A DNA stretch of 64,000 nucleotides from Leadbetterella sp964489955 (GCA_964489955.1 CAZBAV010000015.1:5099-69098), one strand, 5' to 3'. Positions 51,287 through 60,695 are shown, counted from the stretch's first letter. The notes: generated from the letters alone by a model not told the origin. A program made the numbers and translations.

Positions 51287-53092
51287 TTAAAGTAAAGTAA
51301 CCTTAGTAACCACCTGTTTATCCCGATTCTGTACTTTAATAAAATATAGTCCTGCTGACAAGTCAGATATTTTAATACTGGTACTTTTTTCGAAAACGGC
51401 ATTCTTCAGCACTTTACCATCTATTGAATAAAGTATAGCTGTAGATAATCCTTCAAAAGGCACATCTAGCCTAATAAAGTCCTGTGCCGGGTTAGGATAC
51501 ACTTTTACTTGTATTTTTTCATCTTCGTTAGACATAAGGATTTCTACTTTCACATCTGTTGAAGTTGAAGAAAGGCAATCTGCCTCACCCCATACATTTA
51601 CACGATATGTGCCACTATTTATAGACAATGCATTAGGGATTTCGGGATTTTGCTCCTTTGAAGTAAAGCCAAGTGGTCCACTCCATTCATATTTAAGTCC
51701 GCCTTCCGCTTGTAATTTTATAACATCCAGCTCAAGGTAAGGACCGGTATTTGAGGCTTTCGGTTTGGGATATTGTACTACAGTCAAACTTAATGTATCA
51801 TAAAGAACAATACCGCTACTCAGGTTACATTGTGCAGTGTAAGGTGTACTTACAGACGGCATAACGGTAATACTGTTTGATGTTTGACCCGTGCCCCAAA
51901 TAACATTTCCGGAGCACCCTCTTACATGAAGAATCGTATTTTCTCCTACACAAATACTACTTTTTTCTGGTACAATATTTATCTTGGTTGACGCCCCACC
52001 CGTAATATTCCATGTAACACTATTTGTTCGTAAAGTTGGATTCTTTCTACTCATAGGTGTTTCGTCTACTACGGTAGCCGTTAATGTAGACATCTCAAGG
52101 TTGAGGTTTTCAGGTTTAAGTGTTACTTGATTGGTGCCTTCTATATTTTCTCCATTCAAACTCCAGAGCACTTTTAATGTGTTCGGGTTGGGTTCTATAA
52201 GATCTAGCTTAAAATTTTGTTCTTGTGTAACATGAACGGTAGAGTCCACAGCAGGATACATCTTATCGATAGGATTCACTAAACTGAATATTCGTTCAAC
52301 AGTAGCTTCTCGACAGACTGCACAGTAAGGTTTGTCCAGGACTTCCATAAGACAATTAGCTCTAGCGGGTTTCATCCACTGAAGCATGTCACTTGTACTT
52401 CCGTGTGGATAAACACCAATCTCAGCTGTACCAACCCAGTCTTTCCAGCGTACATGCTCGTGCCGTTGCTCTTTGCTCATATTAACATTTTCCCTGGCGT
52501 ACTGGGATCCCGCCCAATATTCATCACTAAGTCTGCCAAAGGAATGTCCTATTTCATGAATTCCCACAAGATTTGCACTGGTATTTAGTGTAAAAGTGGC
52601 AAATGCTCCACCTGAACCACCGTAAAAGGTAGTGTTAAGAATAATAACGACCACGTCATATTGAGGGAAATTATTGGCCAATACATCATAAACTACTCCG
52701 GTTTTCGAGGCGATAACTAACCGATGGATAGAAGCACCAAACGTTCCCCCATAAAAATTATTTACACTTACTACCGGATGATTACTGTATGCATCCGGAG
52801 CTGTACCGGGATTAGTTACACCACTTTCTACTGAAGGAGTACTTATGGCAAAAAAATTGAGATACTTGTGATATTGCCTAAACGGATCATAGTCACCAAA
52901 TGACTTAGCAAAGTCATTTGCAGCGGAAATAAACTTAGGTAATTCATGTACCATAAAGCCGTCACCCAGGATGACCACATTTATCCTGTTGCTCACATCT
53001 CCATTGTATGCCAGCGTATCTACCTTAAACTTTTCTTGAGCTAAAGACTTGACAGATAAGAATAAAATTACAAAAAGTAGTGTGTGTTTCAT
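51287..53092 (-). CDS. M64-family (IgA peptidase-like) metallopeptidase with T9SS sorting domain
   Basis: 601 residues with a signal peptide (MKHTLLFVILFLSVKSLAQ). The M64 domain covers residues 20-270: INVVILGDGF start and zinc motif HEIGHSFGRLSDEYW. Two Ig-like beta domains follow (about 275-500). The C-terminus is a type IX secretion sorting domain (VKVYPNPAQDFIRLDVP ... DLSAGLYFIKVQ). It is thus exported to the surface or outside. The start overlaps the lipoprotein gene by 4 bases, suggesting a functional pair. Confidence 0.92.
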   Translation of the reverse strand: MKHTLLFVILFLSVKSLAQEKFKVDTLAYNGDVSNRINVVILGDGFMVHELPKFISAANDFAKSFGDYDPFRQYHKYLNFFAISTPSVESGVTNPGTAPDAYSNHPVVSVNNFYGGTFGASIHRLVIASKTGVVYDVLANNFPQYDVVVIILNTTFYGGSGGAFATFTLNTSANLVGIHEIGHSFGRLSDEYWAGSQYARENVNMSKEQRHEHVRWKDWVGTAEIGVYPHGSTSDMLQWMKPARANCLMEVLDKPYCAVCREATVERIFSLVNPIDKMYPAVDSTVHVTQEQNFKLDLIEPNPNTLKVLWSLNGENIEGTNQVTLKPENLNLEMSTLTATVVDETPMSRKNPTLRTNSVTWNITGGASTKINIVPEKSSICVGENTILHVRGCSGNVIWGTGQTSNSITVMPSVSTPYTAQCNLSSGIVLYDTLSLTVVQYPKPKASNTGPYLELDVIKLQAEGGLKYEWSGPLGFTSKEQNPEIPNALSINSGTYRVNVWGEADCLSSTSTDVKVEILMSNEDEKIQVKVYPNPAQDFIRLDVPFEGLSTAILYSIDGKVLKNAVFEKSTSIKISDLSAGLYFIKVQNRDKQVVTKVTLL

Positions 53093-53577
53093 GGGGTAAA
53101 CTTTAAAGTGAGTAATTTTTTAGATTCATTGTTATTAGCAATACTAAACAGTTCTAGTTTATCCATATTATCTTCTATGGGTATCCTAACCGTAAGCAAT
53201 CCCTTTAAATTTTCTTCTGACACCCTTTTTATGGTACCGTCTTCACTAAATACTTCCATATCCTTAAATAATGGATGTTCAAAATGATAAATTTTAGGAG
53301 GAGTGCCATTGGTATTATAAACCCTGATTTCTGCTAGGTACTGTCCGTGAATATGCCTATTGGCGTCTTTAACTTTCCCTTCTGCGGCTGCTGACTTTAT
53401 AAGTTGTGCTGTTTCTTTTTTCCCTTTCTTATTAAACTCAAACGTCAGGAAAAGCATGGAGTTTTTGGCGGCGGGGTTAAAATTAGGAATTTCATTAAGT
53501 TTTAATAAAGGCGGACTACATGAAATAAATAGGTGGCTTACAAGTATCAAAATAAGCCTTGGAGTTTTTTTAAGCAT
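53089..53577 (-). CDS. Lipoprotein of unknown function, partner of the M64 peptidase
   Basis: 162 residues with a lipoprotein signal (MLKKTPRLILILVSHLFISC). The mature part is a probable single beta domain (KNSMLFLTFEFNKKG; AEIRVYNTNGTPPKIYHFEH). It has no known family. The ATGA overlap with the M64 gene suggests that it anchors or assists that enzyme. Confidence 0.75.
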   Translation of the reverse strand: MLKKTPRLILILVSHLFISCSPPLLKLNEIPNFNPAAKNSMLFLTFEFNKKGKKETAQLIKSAAAEGKVKDANRHIHGQYLAEIRVYNTNGTPPKIYHFEHPLFKDMEVFSEDGTIKRVSEENLKGLLTVRIPIEDNMDKLELFSIANNNESKKLLTLKFTP

Positions 53578-54171
53578 AGCGGATAAAATATATGTTTAAC
53601 AAAACTAGTTTAAATTCATTGAAAACTATACTGCAATTCTACTTATTTAAAACTGATTATACTTCTGACCAGAGCATGATTTACAACAATTCAGATCGCT
53701 TTTTTCTTAGTAACCTGAGTTCGATTAAAACCACATAGATTTAAGTATCTGTAAATCGGCAATAGTAAAGTATACATAGTGCTAAAACCTAGCTTTAGTG
53801 TATGTGAATAGCTTCAGCTATCTATACCTACTAAAAAATTATCTTTTTTTCTATGCTTCTATGTGGTTTGTACTATAAATAAATATATTAACAATCGGGC
53901 TGAGGTTAATAAGTGGTTTAGGCCTTTGTTTGCACCCTGGACTATTTAAATAAGAAACCAACTGCGGCGAAAATAATCTAGTGCCTGTAAATTAAAGCAA
54001 CAATCTTTCGTCAAATTAGAATCTTGGCCTAATTAACTCTACTTACCATATTTTAGAAAAAAGCAGAATCCGCTCTCTAAGACTCTGCTTCGACTTAGTT
54101 TTGATAAGTACGTTTCTCGATAGTGTCGTATATTTGAGAATCAGTCCATATTTTGGAAAAACATCACACAA
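53578..54171. other. Gene-poor spacer with MITE-like repeat
   Basis: Holds the inverted-repeat element at 53728-53869 and a hairpin AGCAGAATC/GACTCTGCT (54064-54090, one mismatch) that may be a terminator. No gene is seen. Confidence 0.65.
53728..53869. repeat. MITE-like element with 12-bp inverted ends
   Basis: AAACCACATAGA (53728-53739) and TCTATGTGGTTT (53858-53869) are perfect inverted repeats 142 bp apart end to end. An internal hairpin ATAGCT-TC-AGCTAT lies near 53808-53822. No coding capacity. Confidence 0.6.
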
Positions 54172-54837
54172 ATGAATGAATTTTATAAGCTAACAGGAAT
54201 ATTTCAGTGGGTTATAGCTATTGTATTATTTTTAGTCGGACTATTACCACTGTTAGTAGTTCTTGAGAAAGGTGCCACTCAGCCCCTGTTTTATTTATTA
54301 GTAATTATTTATATGCCTCTTGCACAATTTACATGTACACCATTCAATAAGCTCACGGGTGTTTTTAGATATTACTCTCCAATGCTCTTTGGTTATATGG
54401 CTAATAACAAACAAATTGACCTGCATAGTGGAACTAGTTTTGACTATTTATTTGTAATGAGAAAATACAAATCGGGAGTAGAGTTTAGAAATAGGATATT
54501 GTCTTATCATTTAGAGGGGTTAATTTATATTGTTCAATTAATCGAAAACAAAAGAGTACCCGAAACTGTAAATATTGTGGGAACATCATATTTCTTCAAC
54601 AATCGCACATTACAAAAAATGGGATTTGAAACTAAAAACCCTTCAATATTCTACCGGTTAAATTTACTTTTAAACTTTGTTGATTTGATTTGGATGTATT
54701 CACTTTCACAAGGCAAATTTGCTATTCCTAAAATTAATATTGTTAAAAAGGCAAGCATAACCGGGAAAAGTCTGATTGAAAATAAAAATAGGATTGAGAT
54801 TTTATATGACAAGATTAAAACAAAAACGATAGTTTAA
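54172..54837 (+). CDS. Membrane protein of unknown function
   Basis: 221 residues, AT-rich. Two N-terminal membrane segments (GIFQWVIAIVLFLVGLLPLLVV; FYLLVIIYMPLAQF) are followed by a cytosolic domain of about 140 residues containing RKYKSGVEFRNRILSYHLEG and GTSYFFNNRTLQKMGFETK. That last stretch recalls an acetyltransferase-like core but lacks the rest of the fold. No family was recognised. Confidence 0.65.
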   Translation: MNEFYKLTGIFQWVIAIVLFLVGLLPLLVVLEKGATQPLFYLLVIIYMPLAQFTCTPFNKLTGVFRYYSPMLFGYMANNKQIDLHSGTSFDYLFVMRKYKSGVEFRNRILSYHLEGLIYIVQLIENKRVPETVNIVGTSYFFNNRTLQKMGFETKNPSIFYRLNLLLNFVDLIWMYSLSQGKFAIPKINIVKKASITGKSLIENKNRIEILYDKIKTKTIV

Positions 54838-55191
54838 CACGCAAACGAAAAAAAGCAGGTAACACAGGTTTTTGAATAGTGGAACAAAACAGCGAAAACA
54901 AACAGATGTTCTTCAGTTTAACTTTTGTGGCCGTATGGGAGTAGTCATGGCTACTAAAGTAAGAGTTTATTGAATAAAATAGGCACGCTATTAGAGATAA
55001 AACAAGCTCTACCTTACTCTCAAAAGATACAAAATCTCTAAAGATATTAGTGGTTTTTTTAGAAATTTGAAATGCCTGGAACCAGTTTTTTCCTATTTGA
55101 GAATCAAAAATCACATACTGTATCTAAACTTAATATTGGCTTAACTTCATCCCCCGATTCTTCTTTTAAATTACAAGAAAAAAAAGAAAAA
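54838..55191. other. Spacer with partial hairpin repeat
   Basis: At 55043-55091 ATATTAGTGG, TAGAAATTTGAAATGCCTGG and a short hairpin CTGG-AA-CCAG with six T match the right end of the paired-hairpin elements. No gene is seen. It is a possible terminator for the gene to the left. Confidence 0.5.
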
Positions 55192-55725
55192 ATGAAAAAG
55201 GGTCTCCTGATGATGGGTGTTTTGATGGTAATACTGGTTAAGATGTCTTTTGCTCAAAGTATGGTAAAAGACACCCTTTCTGAAAAGGAATTAGGCGAGT
55301 TTCCTTATTTTCAAATTCACGATTCTCACAAAGCAGTCAATGAAAAAATCAAAAAGTATGAAGAAAAGTACTTTTTTAGCGACTCAGGCACCGTCAGCAC
55401 TATTGAGGGAAAATATTACCATGCCACTATCTACGCAAACGAAGGTGCAGAGTATAATGAGTCGCTAGTTATTAGCCATTTAAAGAAACAGTTTACAGTC
55501 TTTAACGCCATTAATATCTATTCCGGATTAATCCCTGACAAAGCATGGACGCTGGTAAATGAGGAAAAGCCCTCATATATCAAAGATTTATACGACGCCA
55601 TTCCCTATCAATACAAACAGTATCTGATTAAAACCAAAGAGGCAAACATCTGGATAGAAATCATACATGGCCTTAATGCCCAACAAATAGACTTTACAGT
55701 GATGCGGGAGGAGCTTGAAGAATGA
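55192..55725 (+). CDS. Periplasmic protein of unknown function
   Basis: 177 residues. The ATG at 55192 opens a signal peptide (MKKGLLMMGVLMVILVKMSFAQ); the in-frame ATG at 55072 lies inside a hairpin repeat and is rejected. The mature part (FPYFQIHDSHKAVNEKIKKYEE; GKYYHATIYANEG; SLVISHLKKQFTVFNAINIYSG) resembles the N-terminal domain found before OmpA domains in some Cytophagales proteins, but no OmpA domain follows. Free-standing form of uncertain role. Confidence 0.65.
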   Translation: MKKGLLMMGVLMVILVKMSFAQSMVKDTLSEKELGEFPYFQIHDSHKAVNEKIKKYEEKYFFSDSGTVSTIEGKYYHATIYANEGAEYNESLVISHLKKQFTVFNAINIYSGLIPDKAWTLVNEEKPSYIKDLYDAIPYQYKQYLIKTKEANIWIEIIHGLNAQQIDFTVMREELEE

Positions 55726-56148
55726 TAAGTGTGAAGAAAGTCGCCCACCAGGATGTCTGATGTATAACATTACTCAGAAGGAAGGTATGTTTTGCAATAT
55801 TAGGCCGTGAAAGAGGAAAGAATTGAGTTAACCGTAGTACGAATCATGGTTAATGCTCCGCCCGTATCTCCCAAGGATAAATTGGTATCATAGATTTTTA
55901 ATACTTTTCCTGATTCATACAAAAAATGATTTCAGGTCAGCATCCGCCAGGGATCTCTATATGACTTTAGTAATTCCGAATAAATTATACAGTGTATTAT
56001 TGCAGCAACACGTGCTTAATCCGTTTGCCTCTGAAAGATTATATAGGTACTTTTGTGATGGATTTTAGGTTTAAGCACTTCATATGAAACTTGTTTCGAG
56101 AATGTGAAGCTTCGGAACAATAATACTTAGGCAAGAAAAAATGGACAG
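55726..56148. other. Spacer with a decayed minus-strand gene
   Basis: Apart from the fragment at 55800-55956 no gene is seen. A short + frame at 55853-56068 overlaps that fragment in antisense and is rejected. Confidence 0.6.
55800..55956 (-). pseudogene. C-terminal fragment of an unknown gene
   Basis: The complement reads RSLADADLKSFF, then after a one-base frameshift LYESGKVLKIYDTNLSLGD and TGGALTMIRTTVNSILSSFT followed by TAA at 55800. The text is protein-like with no start. The parent family is not recognised. Confidence 0.5.
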
Positions 56149-56595
56149 ATGAATCAATTAAACAGCTTTAACGTCAGAGCCTATGCCATCTGCGTGCATG
56201 AAAACAAGGTTTTGAGCGTACAGGAGAAGTACGAAGATGTAATCTACAGCAAGCTACCGGGTGGAGGTGTGGAATTTGGAGAAGGACTGATAGAGTGCCT
56301 TCACAGAGAATTTAAAGAAGAACTCAATCTTGATATAGAGGTTACCGAGCACCTTTATACACAGGAAAACTTTGTTCAGTCGCTGTTTGATGACGGAAAA
56401 CAATTGCTGTTTGTTTATTATACTGCAAGAATTCTAAACATAGATGCTTTAGCCATCAGTTCACCTGACATTACAGGAGTCCAATGGATTGATTTTGAAG
56501 GTGATAATCCCCTGGAGTTACCGGTAGATAAGATTGCATTTCAGCTGTATAAAGAAAAAATGTGGTCAGCTCAGCAACCAACTAAGGTCAACTGA
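56149..56595 (+). CDS. Nudix hydrolase
   Basis: 148 residues. The Nudix box GGGVEFGEGLIECLHREFKE plus EL (residues about 38-59) matches Gx5Ex7REUxEExGU except for the last position. It hydrolyses a nucleoside diphosphate linked to another group; the exact substrate is unknown. It converges with thiF. Confidence 0.92.
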   Translation: MNQLNSFNVRAYAICVHENKVLSVQEKYEDVIYSKLPGGGVEFGEGLIECLHREFKEELNLDIEVTEHLYTQENFVQSLFDDGKQLLFVYYTARILNIDALAISSPDITGVQWIDFEGDNPLELPVDKIAFQLYKEKMWSAQQPTKVN

Positions 56596-56611
56596 GCCTT
56601 AAACCGAGTCT

Positions 56612-57316
56612 TTAAAAAGAAACCTTACTGAATGTCCAGCCTAAGGTATCAATAATGAGAAGCTGGTCCGTATCTACAGGCAGACCGGTTATAATTTTTA
56701 AAACCTGCATCGCCATTAAGGAGCCTACTACTCCGGGTAAAGCCCCCAGAACGCCATGGCTGTCACAATCCGGCAACTCCCCGGCAGGAATATCGGGAAA
56801 AATATCTCTTAGGTTTTTACTTCCTCGATAATTGAAAACAGCAACCTGACCCTCAAACGAAAATATACTTCCATAGACTAACGGTTTTGAGAGCGAAACG
56901 CAGGCATCGTTTACTATATATCGAGTGTTGAAATTATCGCTGCCGTCCACAATTATATCGTATCCCTGCAATACAGTATGTACATTTTCAATACTAATTT
57001 TCTCACTGACAGCTACAAAATTGATATTGGGATTCAGGGCTTCTACATACTGTGCGGCACTCTGCGTTTTTAGTTTACCGATCTGATTTTCAAAATGGAT
57101 GATCTGCCTGTTCAGGTTATGGAGTTCCACTACATCAAAATCCGCAACAGCCAGAGTGCCTACACCGGCTGCTGCCAAATATTGGATGACGGGACTCCCC
57201 AGTCCGCCGGCACCCACCACCAAAACCTTAGCTTTCCTGATTTTTCGCTGGCCCTCCACTCCTATTTCCTCTATAAATATCTGCCTGCTGTACCGTTTAA
57301 ATAATTCATCATTCAT
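56612..57316 (-). CDS. thiF: ThiF/MoeB-type E1-like adenylyltransferase
   Basis: 234 residues. ATP-dependent enzyme that adenylates the C-terminal glycine of ThiS. Nucleotide-binding motif VLVVGAGGLGSPVIQYLAAAG (about 30-50), then DFDVVELHNLNRQIIH with the catalytic Asp/Arg. The paired CxxC zinc ligands of MoeB are not obvious. It is the last gene of the thi operon, 20 bases after thiH. Confidence 0.92.
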   Translation of the reverse strand: MNDELFKRYSRQIFIEEIGVEGQRKIRKAKVLVVGAGGLGSPVIQYLAAAGVGTLAVADFDVVELHNLNRQIIHFENQIGKLKTQSAAQYVEALNPNINFVAVSEKISIENVHTVLQGYDIIVDGSDNFNTRYIVNDACVSLSKPLVYGSIFSFEGQVAVFNYRGSKNLRDIFPDIPAGELPDCDSHGVLGALPGVVGSLMAMQVLKIITGLPVDTDQLLIIDTLGWTFSKVSF

Positions 57317-57336
57317 ATCTTAACTTTTTCCATTCA

Positions 57337-58449
57337 TCAGTTATACACTTCTTCCCAGTCTTTCATCACGGGATCATAACCTGCATTGCGGATTACCTGC
57401 CGTATATCTTCCATGCTTCTTTCGTCACTGATCTCAAATTGCTCAAGCGATTGCGGATCCACCACGTAACCTCCCGGATTGGTCTTTGAGCCTGCACTCA
57501 TACTGGTTATACCAAGGGAAAGAATATGATCTCTGAACACCTCATTTTCACGTGTTGAAAGAGAAAGTTCAAGTTCCTCATTCCATATCCGGTATGCACT
57601 GATGAGTTGTAGCATATCTCTGTCGCTCATGATAAAATTGGGAGCTGTCGTTCCCTCTGCAGGGCGTAAGCGTGGAAAAGAAACGGAATACTTCGTTTTC
57701 CAATACTGTTTTTGGAGATAATCAATATGTAGTGCGTTAAAGAAACTGTCCACCCGCCAGTCTTCCAGTCCGAGAAGTACTCCCAGCCCGATCTTGTGTA
57801 TTCCCGCCTGACCGATGCGGTCCGGGGTGTCAAGACGGAAATCAAAGTTTGACTTTTTGCCTTTGGGATGATACGCTTTATAAACTTCTTTGTGGTACGT
57901 TTCCTGATAGACCAGTACCGCATGTACCGATGCCTGCCGCAGCGATATGTATTCTTCCGTACTCAGGGGCTGGACTTCCAGCGATAGGTTGGAAAAGAAA
58001 GGACGCAGTATCTTCAAAGCATTGAGAAAATACGATGCGTTTACCGTAGTGTTGGCCTCTCCGCTGACCAGCAATACATGGCTCAGTCCCATTTGCTGTA
58101 AAAAAGTCGCTTCTTTGATAAGTTCACTGTCTTTGAGGGTTCTGCGTGGAATACGGTTGTCAAGACTGAATCCACAATAAGTGCAGATATTCTGGCACTC
58201 ATTGCTGAGATACAGCGGAGCATACAACTGTATGGTTTTGCCAAATCTTTTCTGAGTAATCTGTCTGGACATCTGTGCCATGGTTTCTAGATGCTTACCC
58301 GCCGCGGGCGACAGAAGTACCAGAAAATCTTCAAGGGTCTTTTTCTGGCTTTGCAGACTGGAGATGACCTGCTGGTCTGAAGTGGAATAGATTTTCTCCG
58401 CTACGGTATCCCAACTGTATTGTTCGAAAATATCTTGGAATCTTTTCAT
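57337..58449 (-). CDS. thiH: 2-iminoacetate synthase
   Basis: 370 residues. Radical-SAM tyrosine lyase making dehydroglycine for the thiazole ring. The cluster motif CQNICTYCGF (C-x3-C-x2-C, about residues 88-97), the GEANTTVNASYF region and the C-terminal thiazole-synthesis domain (RLRPAEGT; STRENEVFRDHI) are present. One base separates it from thiG. Confidence 0.95.
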   Translation of the reverse strand: MKRFQDIFEQYSWDTVAEKIYSTSDQQVISSLQSQKKTLEDFLVLLSPAAGKHLETMAQMSRQITQKRFGKTIQLYAPLYLSNECQNICTYCGFSLDNRIPRRTLKDSELIKEATFLQQMGLSHVLLVSGEANTTVNASYFLNALKILRPFFSNLSLEVQPLSTEEYISLRQASVHAVLVYQETYHKEVYKAYHPKGKKSNFDFRLDTPDRIGQAGIHKIGLGVLLGLEDWRVDSFFNALHIDYLQKQYWKTKYSVSFPRLRPAEGTTAPNFIMSDRDMLQLISAYRIWNEELELSLSTRENEVFRDHILSLGITSMSAGSKTNPGGYVVDPQSLEQFEISDERSMEDIRQVIRNAGYDPVMKDWEEVYN

Positions 58450-58450
58450 A

Positions 58451-59221
58451 TCAATCCATTAGAAATGAAGTAAGCGGACTTGAGGCGATGGCCCCGGAAT
58501 GAACCTTTCCTAATCCTGCTTCAAAGGCCCTCCGACCGGCTATTACAGCCTCTTTAAAGGCGAGAGCCATTTCTACAGGATTTTGTGCTACTGCAATGGC
58601 CGTATTAACCAGCACGGCATCTGCTCCAAGTTCCATAGCCCTGGATGCATGGGATGGGGCTCCTATTCCTGCATCCACAATCACAGGAACGTTGCTGCTT
58701 TCAATAATGATTTCCAGAAAATCTATAGTTGAAAGCCCTTTGTTACTACCAATGGGTGCTCCCAGAGGCATTACAGCAGCTGTTCCTACCTCTTCCAGCC
58801 TTTTGCAGAGTACGGGATCGGCATGAATGTAGGGCAATATCACAAAGCCCAGTTTTGCCAATTCCTCAGTTGCTTTTAGAGTTTCTACAGGATCAGGCAG
58901 CAGATACTTCGGATCGGGGTGTATCTCGAGCTTTATCCAGTTGGTTTCCAGTGCTTCCCTCGCTAACTGTGCAGCGAGTATGGCTTCCCTTGCATCTCTT
59001 GCCCCGGAGGTATTGGGCAACAGGTTTACGTTCGGTAAGCGGAGAGCGTCCAGCAGATTGTCTGAGGAAGACTCATGATCAATACGTTTTAATGCCATGG
59101 TTACCAGTTCCGTCCCTGAAACGGCCACTGCCTTACTCATCTCTTCTAAGCTTCCGAATTTACCGGTACCCAAAAAGAGCCTTGATGTAAATTCTCTATC
59201 TGCTATTTTTAACTCATTCAT
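58451..59221 (-). CDS. thiG: Thiazole synthase
   Basis: 256 residues, (beta/alpha)8 barrel. The start FTSRLFLGTGKFGS and the Schiff-base lysine in NWIKLEIHPDPKYLLPDP are typical. GSNKGLSTIDFLEIII and DAGIGAPSHASRAMELGADAVLVNTA form the phosphate-binding part. It joins ThiS thiocarboxylate, dehydroglycine and deoxyxylulose phosphate. Overlaps the thiE stop by 4 bases. Confidence 0.97.
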   Translation of the reverse strand: MNELKIADREFTSRLFLGTGKFGSLEEMSKAVAVSGTELVTMALKRIDHESSSDNLLDALRLPNVNLLPNTSGARDAREAILAAQLAREALETNWIKLEIHPDPKYLLPDPVETLKATEELAKLGFVILPYIHADPVLCKRLEEVGTAAVMPLGAPIGSNKGLSTIDFLEIIIESSNVPVIVDAGIGAPSHASRAMELGADAVLVNTAIAVAQNPVEMALAFKEAVIAGRRAFEAGLGKVHSGAIASSPLTSFLMD

Positions 59222-59835
59222 AATAATATGCTTTTAATTCTCGTGACTGCATTTTCGTTTTGGGTAATCTCTCCACTGATGGCCACACCGTAAATTCCCG
59301 TTTCAATGATACCGGCAATATCACTGACAGTGATACCTCCTATAGCTATGATGGGAGGAAGGGCGATGTCTGATTCTTTGAAGTGCCGGATAATACTTTC
59401 GTATCCCTCTAAACCGAGGATTGGACTCAGCTTTTCCTTGGTTCTGGTAAAACGAAAAGGGCCCAATCCGATATAGTCACAACCTTCTTTGACTCTTCGG
59501 ACGATATCTTCTGTCGTATTCGCGGTTCCCCCGATGATCTTTTCTGAGCCCAGAATAGAGCGTGCCTCCGATATGGACATATCGTCCAGTCCCAGATGTA
59601 CTCCATCTGCATCCATCTCCTTTGCTAATAATGGGTCATCATTGATTATAAATACTGCATTATATTGTACACATAAGGATTTAGCCTGTATGCACAATTT
59701 CTTCAGCTCTTCTTTACCGGCATTTTTCCACCTTATCTGTACCCATCCGGCTCCTTGTTGCAGGGCTTTTTTTATGTTGATTTCTTGCTCCCGGACAGTA
59801 GTACCTTGTGATATATATTGTAATTTTTCTAGCAC
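59218..59835 (-). CDS. thiE: Thiamine phosphate synthase
   Basis: 205 residues. TIM-barrel enzyme joining HMP pyrophosphate and thiazole phosphate. Motifs: GWVQIRWKNAGKEELK, NDDPLLAKEMDADGVHLGLDD, GGTANTTEDIVRRV, DYIGLGPFRFTRTKEKL, IAIGGI. It is complete and the better of the two thiE-type genes here. Confidence 0.95.
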   Translation of the reverse strand: MLEKLQYISQGTTVREQEINIKKALQQGAGWVQIRWKNAGKEELKKLCIQAKSLCVQYNAVFIINDDPLLAKEMDADGVHLGLDDMSISEARSILGSEKIIGGTANTTEDIVRRVKEGCDYIGLGPFRFTRTKEKLSPILGLEGYESIIRHFKESDIALPPIIAIGGITVSDIAGIIETGIYGVAISGEITQNENAVTRIKSILL

Positions 59836-59840
59836 GATTT

Positions 59841-60446
59841 TTAAATTTTATTGTCCTCAAATTCCCGATACACTCTCTGGCATTTCAGAAAAGCGGCAAG
59901 CTGATCTTTATCCTCCCAGACAGCACCGAGGAGTGCGACACTATCTATGCCGGATGTCAAAAGTTTCGGTATGTTATCTGAATTGATTCCTCCTAATGCA
60001 ACAGGTATTACGTCCTCGGTGCTGCATGTCTTCAGCTTGTCTAACAGATCAGAGGTTGTTCCGTATCCCTTTTTGGAAATGCTGGGAAACACGGGTGATA
60101 TAAAAGCGTAACTCCATTCTTTTCCTAAATCATTGAAATCTCTTATGGTGTGCACAGATGTTGAAAGCAGGAAACCTGTTTTATACATGACGTGACTTTG
60201 GGCTTTTCTTCCTTGCTCACCAAAATGCAATCGCTTGATTCCCAATTCATCTGCCAGATGATAATGAGAATGCAGCACAAGATATTTCCTAAAATCAGGC
60301 TGTACTGAATTTACATAGCTACGTATCTCGCTGTCTGAAAACGCATACTTTCGGATGTGAAGATACCGGAGGCCATTGCATAACNNNNNNNNNNGGATTC
60401 CCGGCTCACCGTTCACGGTAAGCTCAGGCGTAATAACGATAAGCAT
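59841..60446 (-). CDS. TenI/ThiE-like protein (with gap)
   Basis: About 201 residues with ten N at 60385-60394 near the N-terminus. The barrel is shorter in motifs than ThiE: RYLHIRKY, VLHSHYHLADELGIKRLHFG, SVHTIRDF, FISPVFPSISKKGYG, PVALGGINSDNI. It lacks the ThiE NDDP..A..DGVHLG motif. This fits the TenI thiazole tautomerase branch, which aromatises the ThiG product. Five bases from thiE. Confidence 0.82.
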   Translation of the reverse strand: MLIVITPELTVNGEPGIXXXXLCNGLRYLHIRKYAFSDSEIRSYVNSVQPDFRKYLVLHSHYHLADELGIKRLHFGEQGRKAQSHVMYKTGFLLSTSVHTIRDFNDLGKEWSYAFISPVFPSISKKGYGTTSDLLDKLKTCSTEDVIPVALGGINSDNIPKLLTSGIDSVALLGAVWEDKDQLAAFLKCQRVYREFEDNKI

Positions 60447-60460
60447 AATCTCTAAAGGAA

Positions 60461-60664
60461 TCAGCCGCCCTGTGAGGCTATAATAATGAGAACAGTATCG
60501 TTTTCATCCACGGTAGTTTCTTCCCACTTTTCCCTGGGCACAACCTGATTGTTGAGAGCTACAGCTATTCCTTTTTTCACAGGGGATTCGGCATGAACCA
60601 CTTGAGCTAGGGATTCAGGGTTAATCTCGAATGTTTTCTTTTTGTGATTGATTGTAAGTTCCAT
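60461..60664 (-). CDS. thiS: Sulfur-carrier protein
   Basis: 67 residues, ubiquitin-like, ending in SQGG; the terminal Gly-Gly is required for adenylation and thiocarboxylate formation. The central VALNNQVVPREKWEE segment is typical. First gene of the thi operon, 14 bases before the tenI-like gene. The start ATG is at 60664; another ATG lies 5 bases upstream out of frame. Confidence 0.95.
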   Translation of the reverse strand: MELTINHKKKTFEINPESLAQVVHAESPVKKGIAVALNNQVVPREKWEETTVDENDTVLIIIASQGG

Positions 60665-60670
60665 TCCATA

Positions 60671-60695
60671 TAAAGTTTAAAAGTGAAACTTTAGG
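60671..60695 (-). promoter_or_regulatory. Expression platform of the TPP riboswitch
   Basis: TAAAGTTT (60671-60678) and AAACTTTA (60686-60693) form a perfect 8-bp hairpin just upstream of the thiS start. The segment 60686-60695 can instead pair over 10 bp with 60812-60821 at the 5-prime end of the leader. The two pairings exclude each other. Confidence 0.55.

Noticed and set aside
55072..55191. N-terminal extension of the gene at 55192
   Set aside because: The upstream ATG lies in a hairpin repeat and the signal peptide begins at 55192.
58729..59190. 153-codon + strand reading frame inside thiG
   Set aside because: Antisense shadow of thiG.
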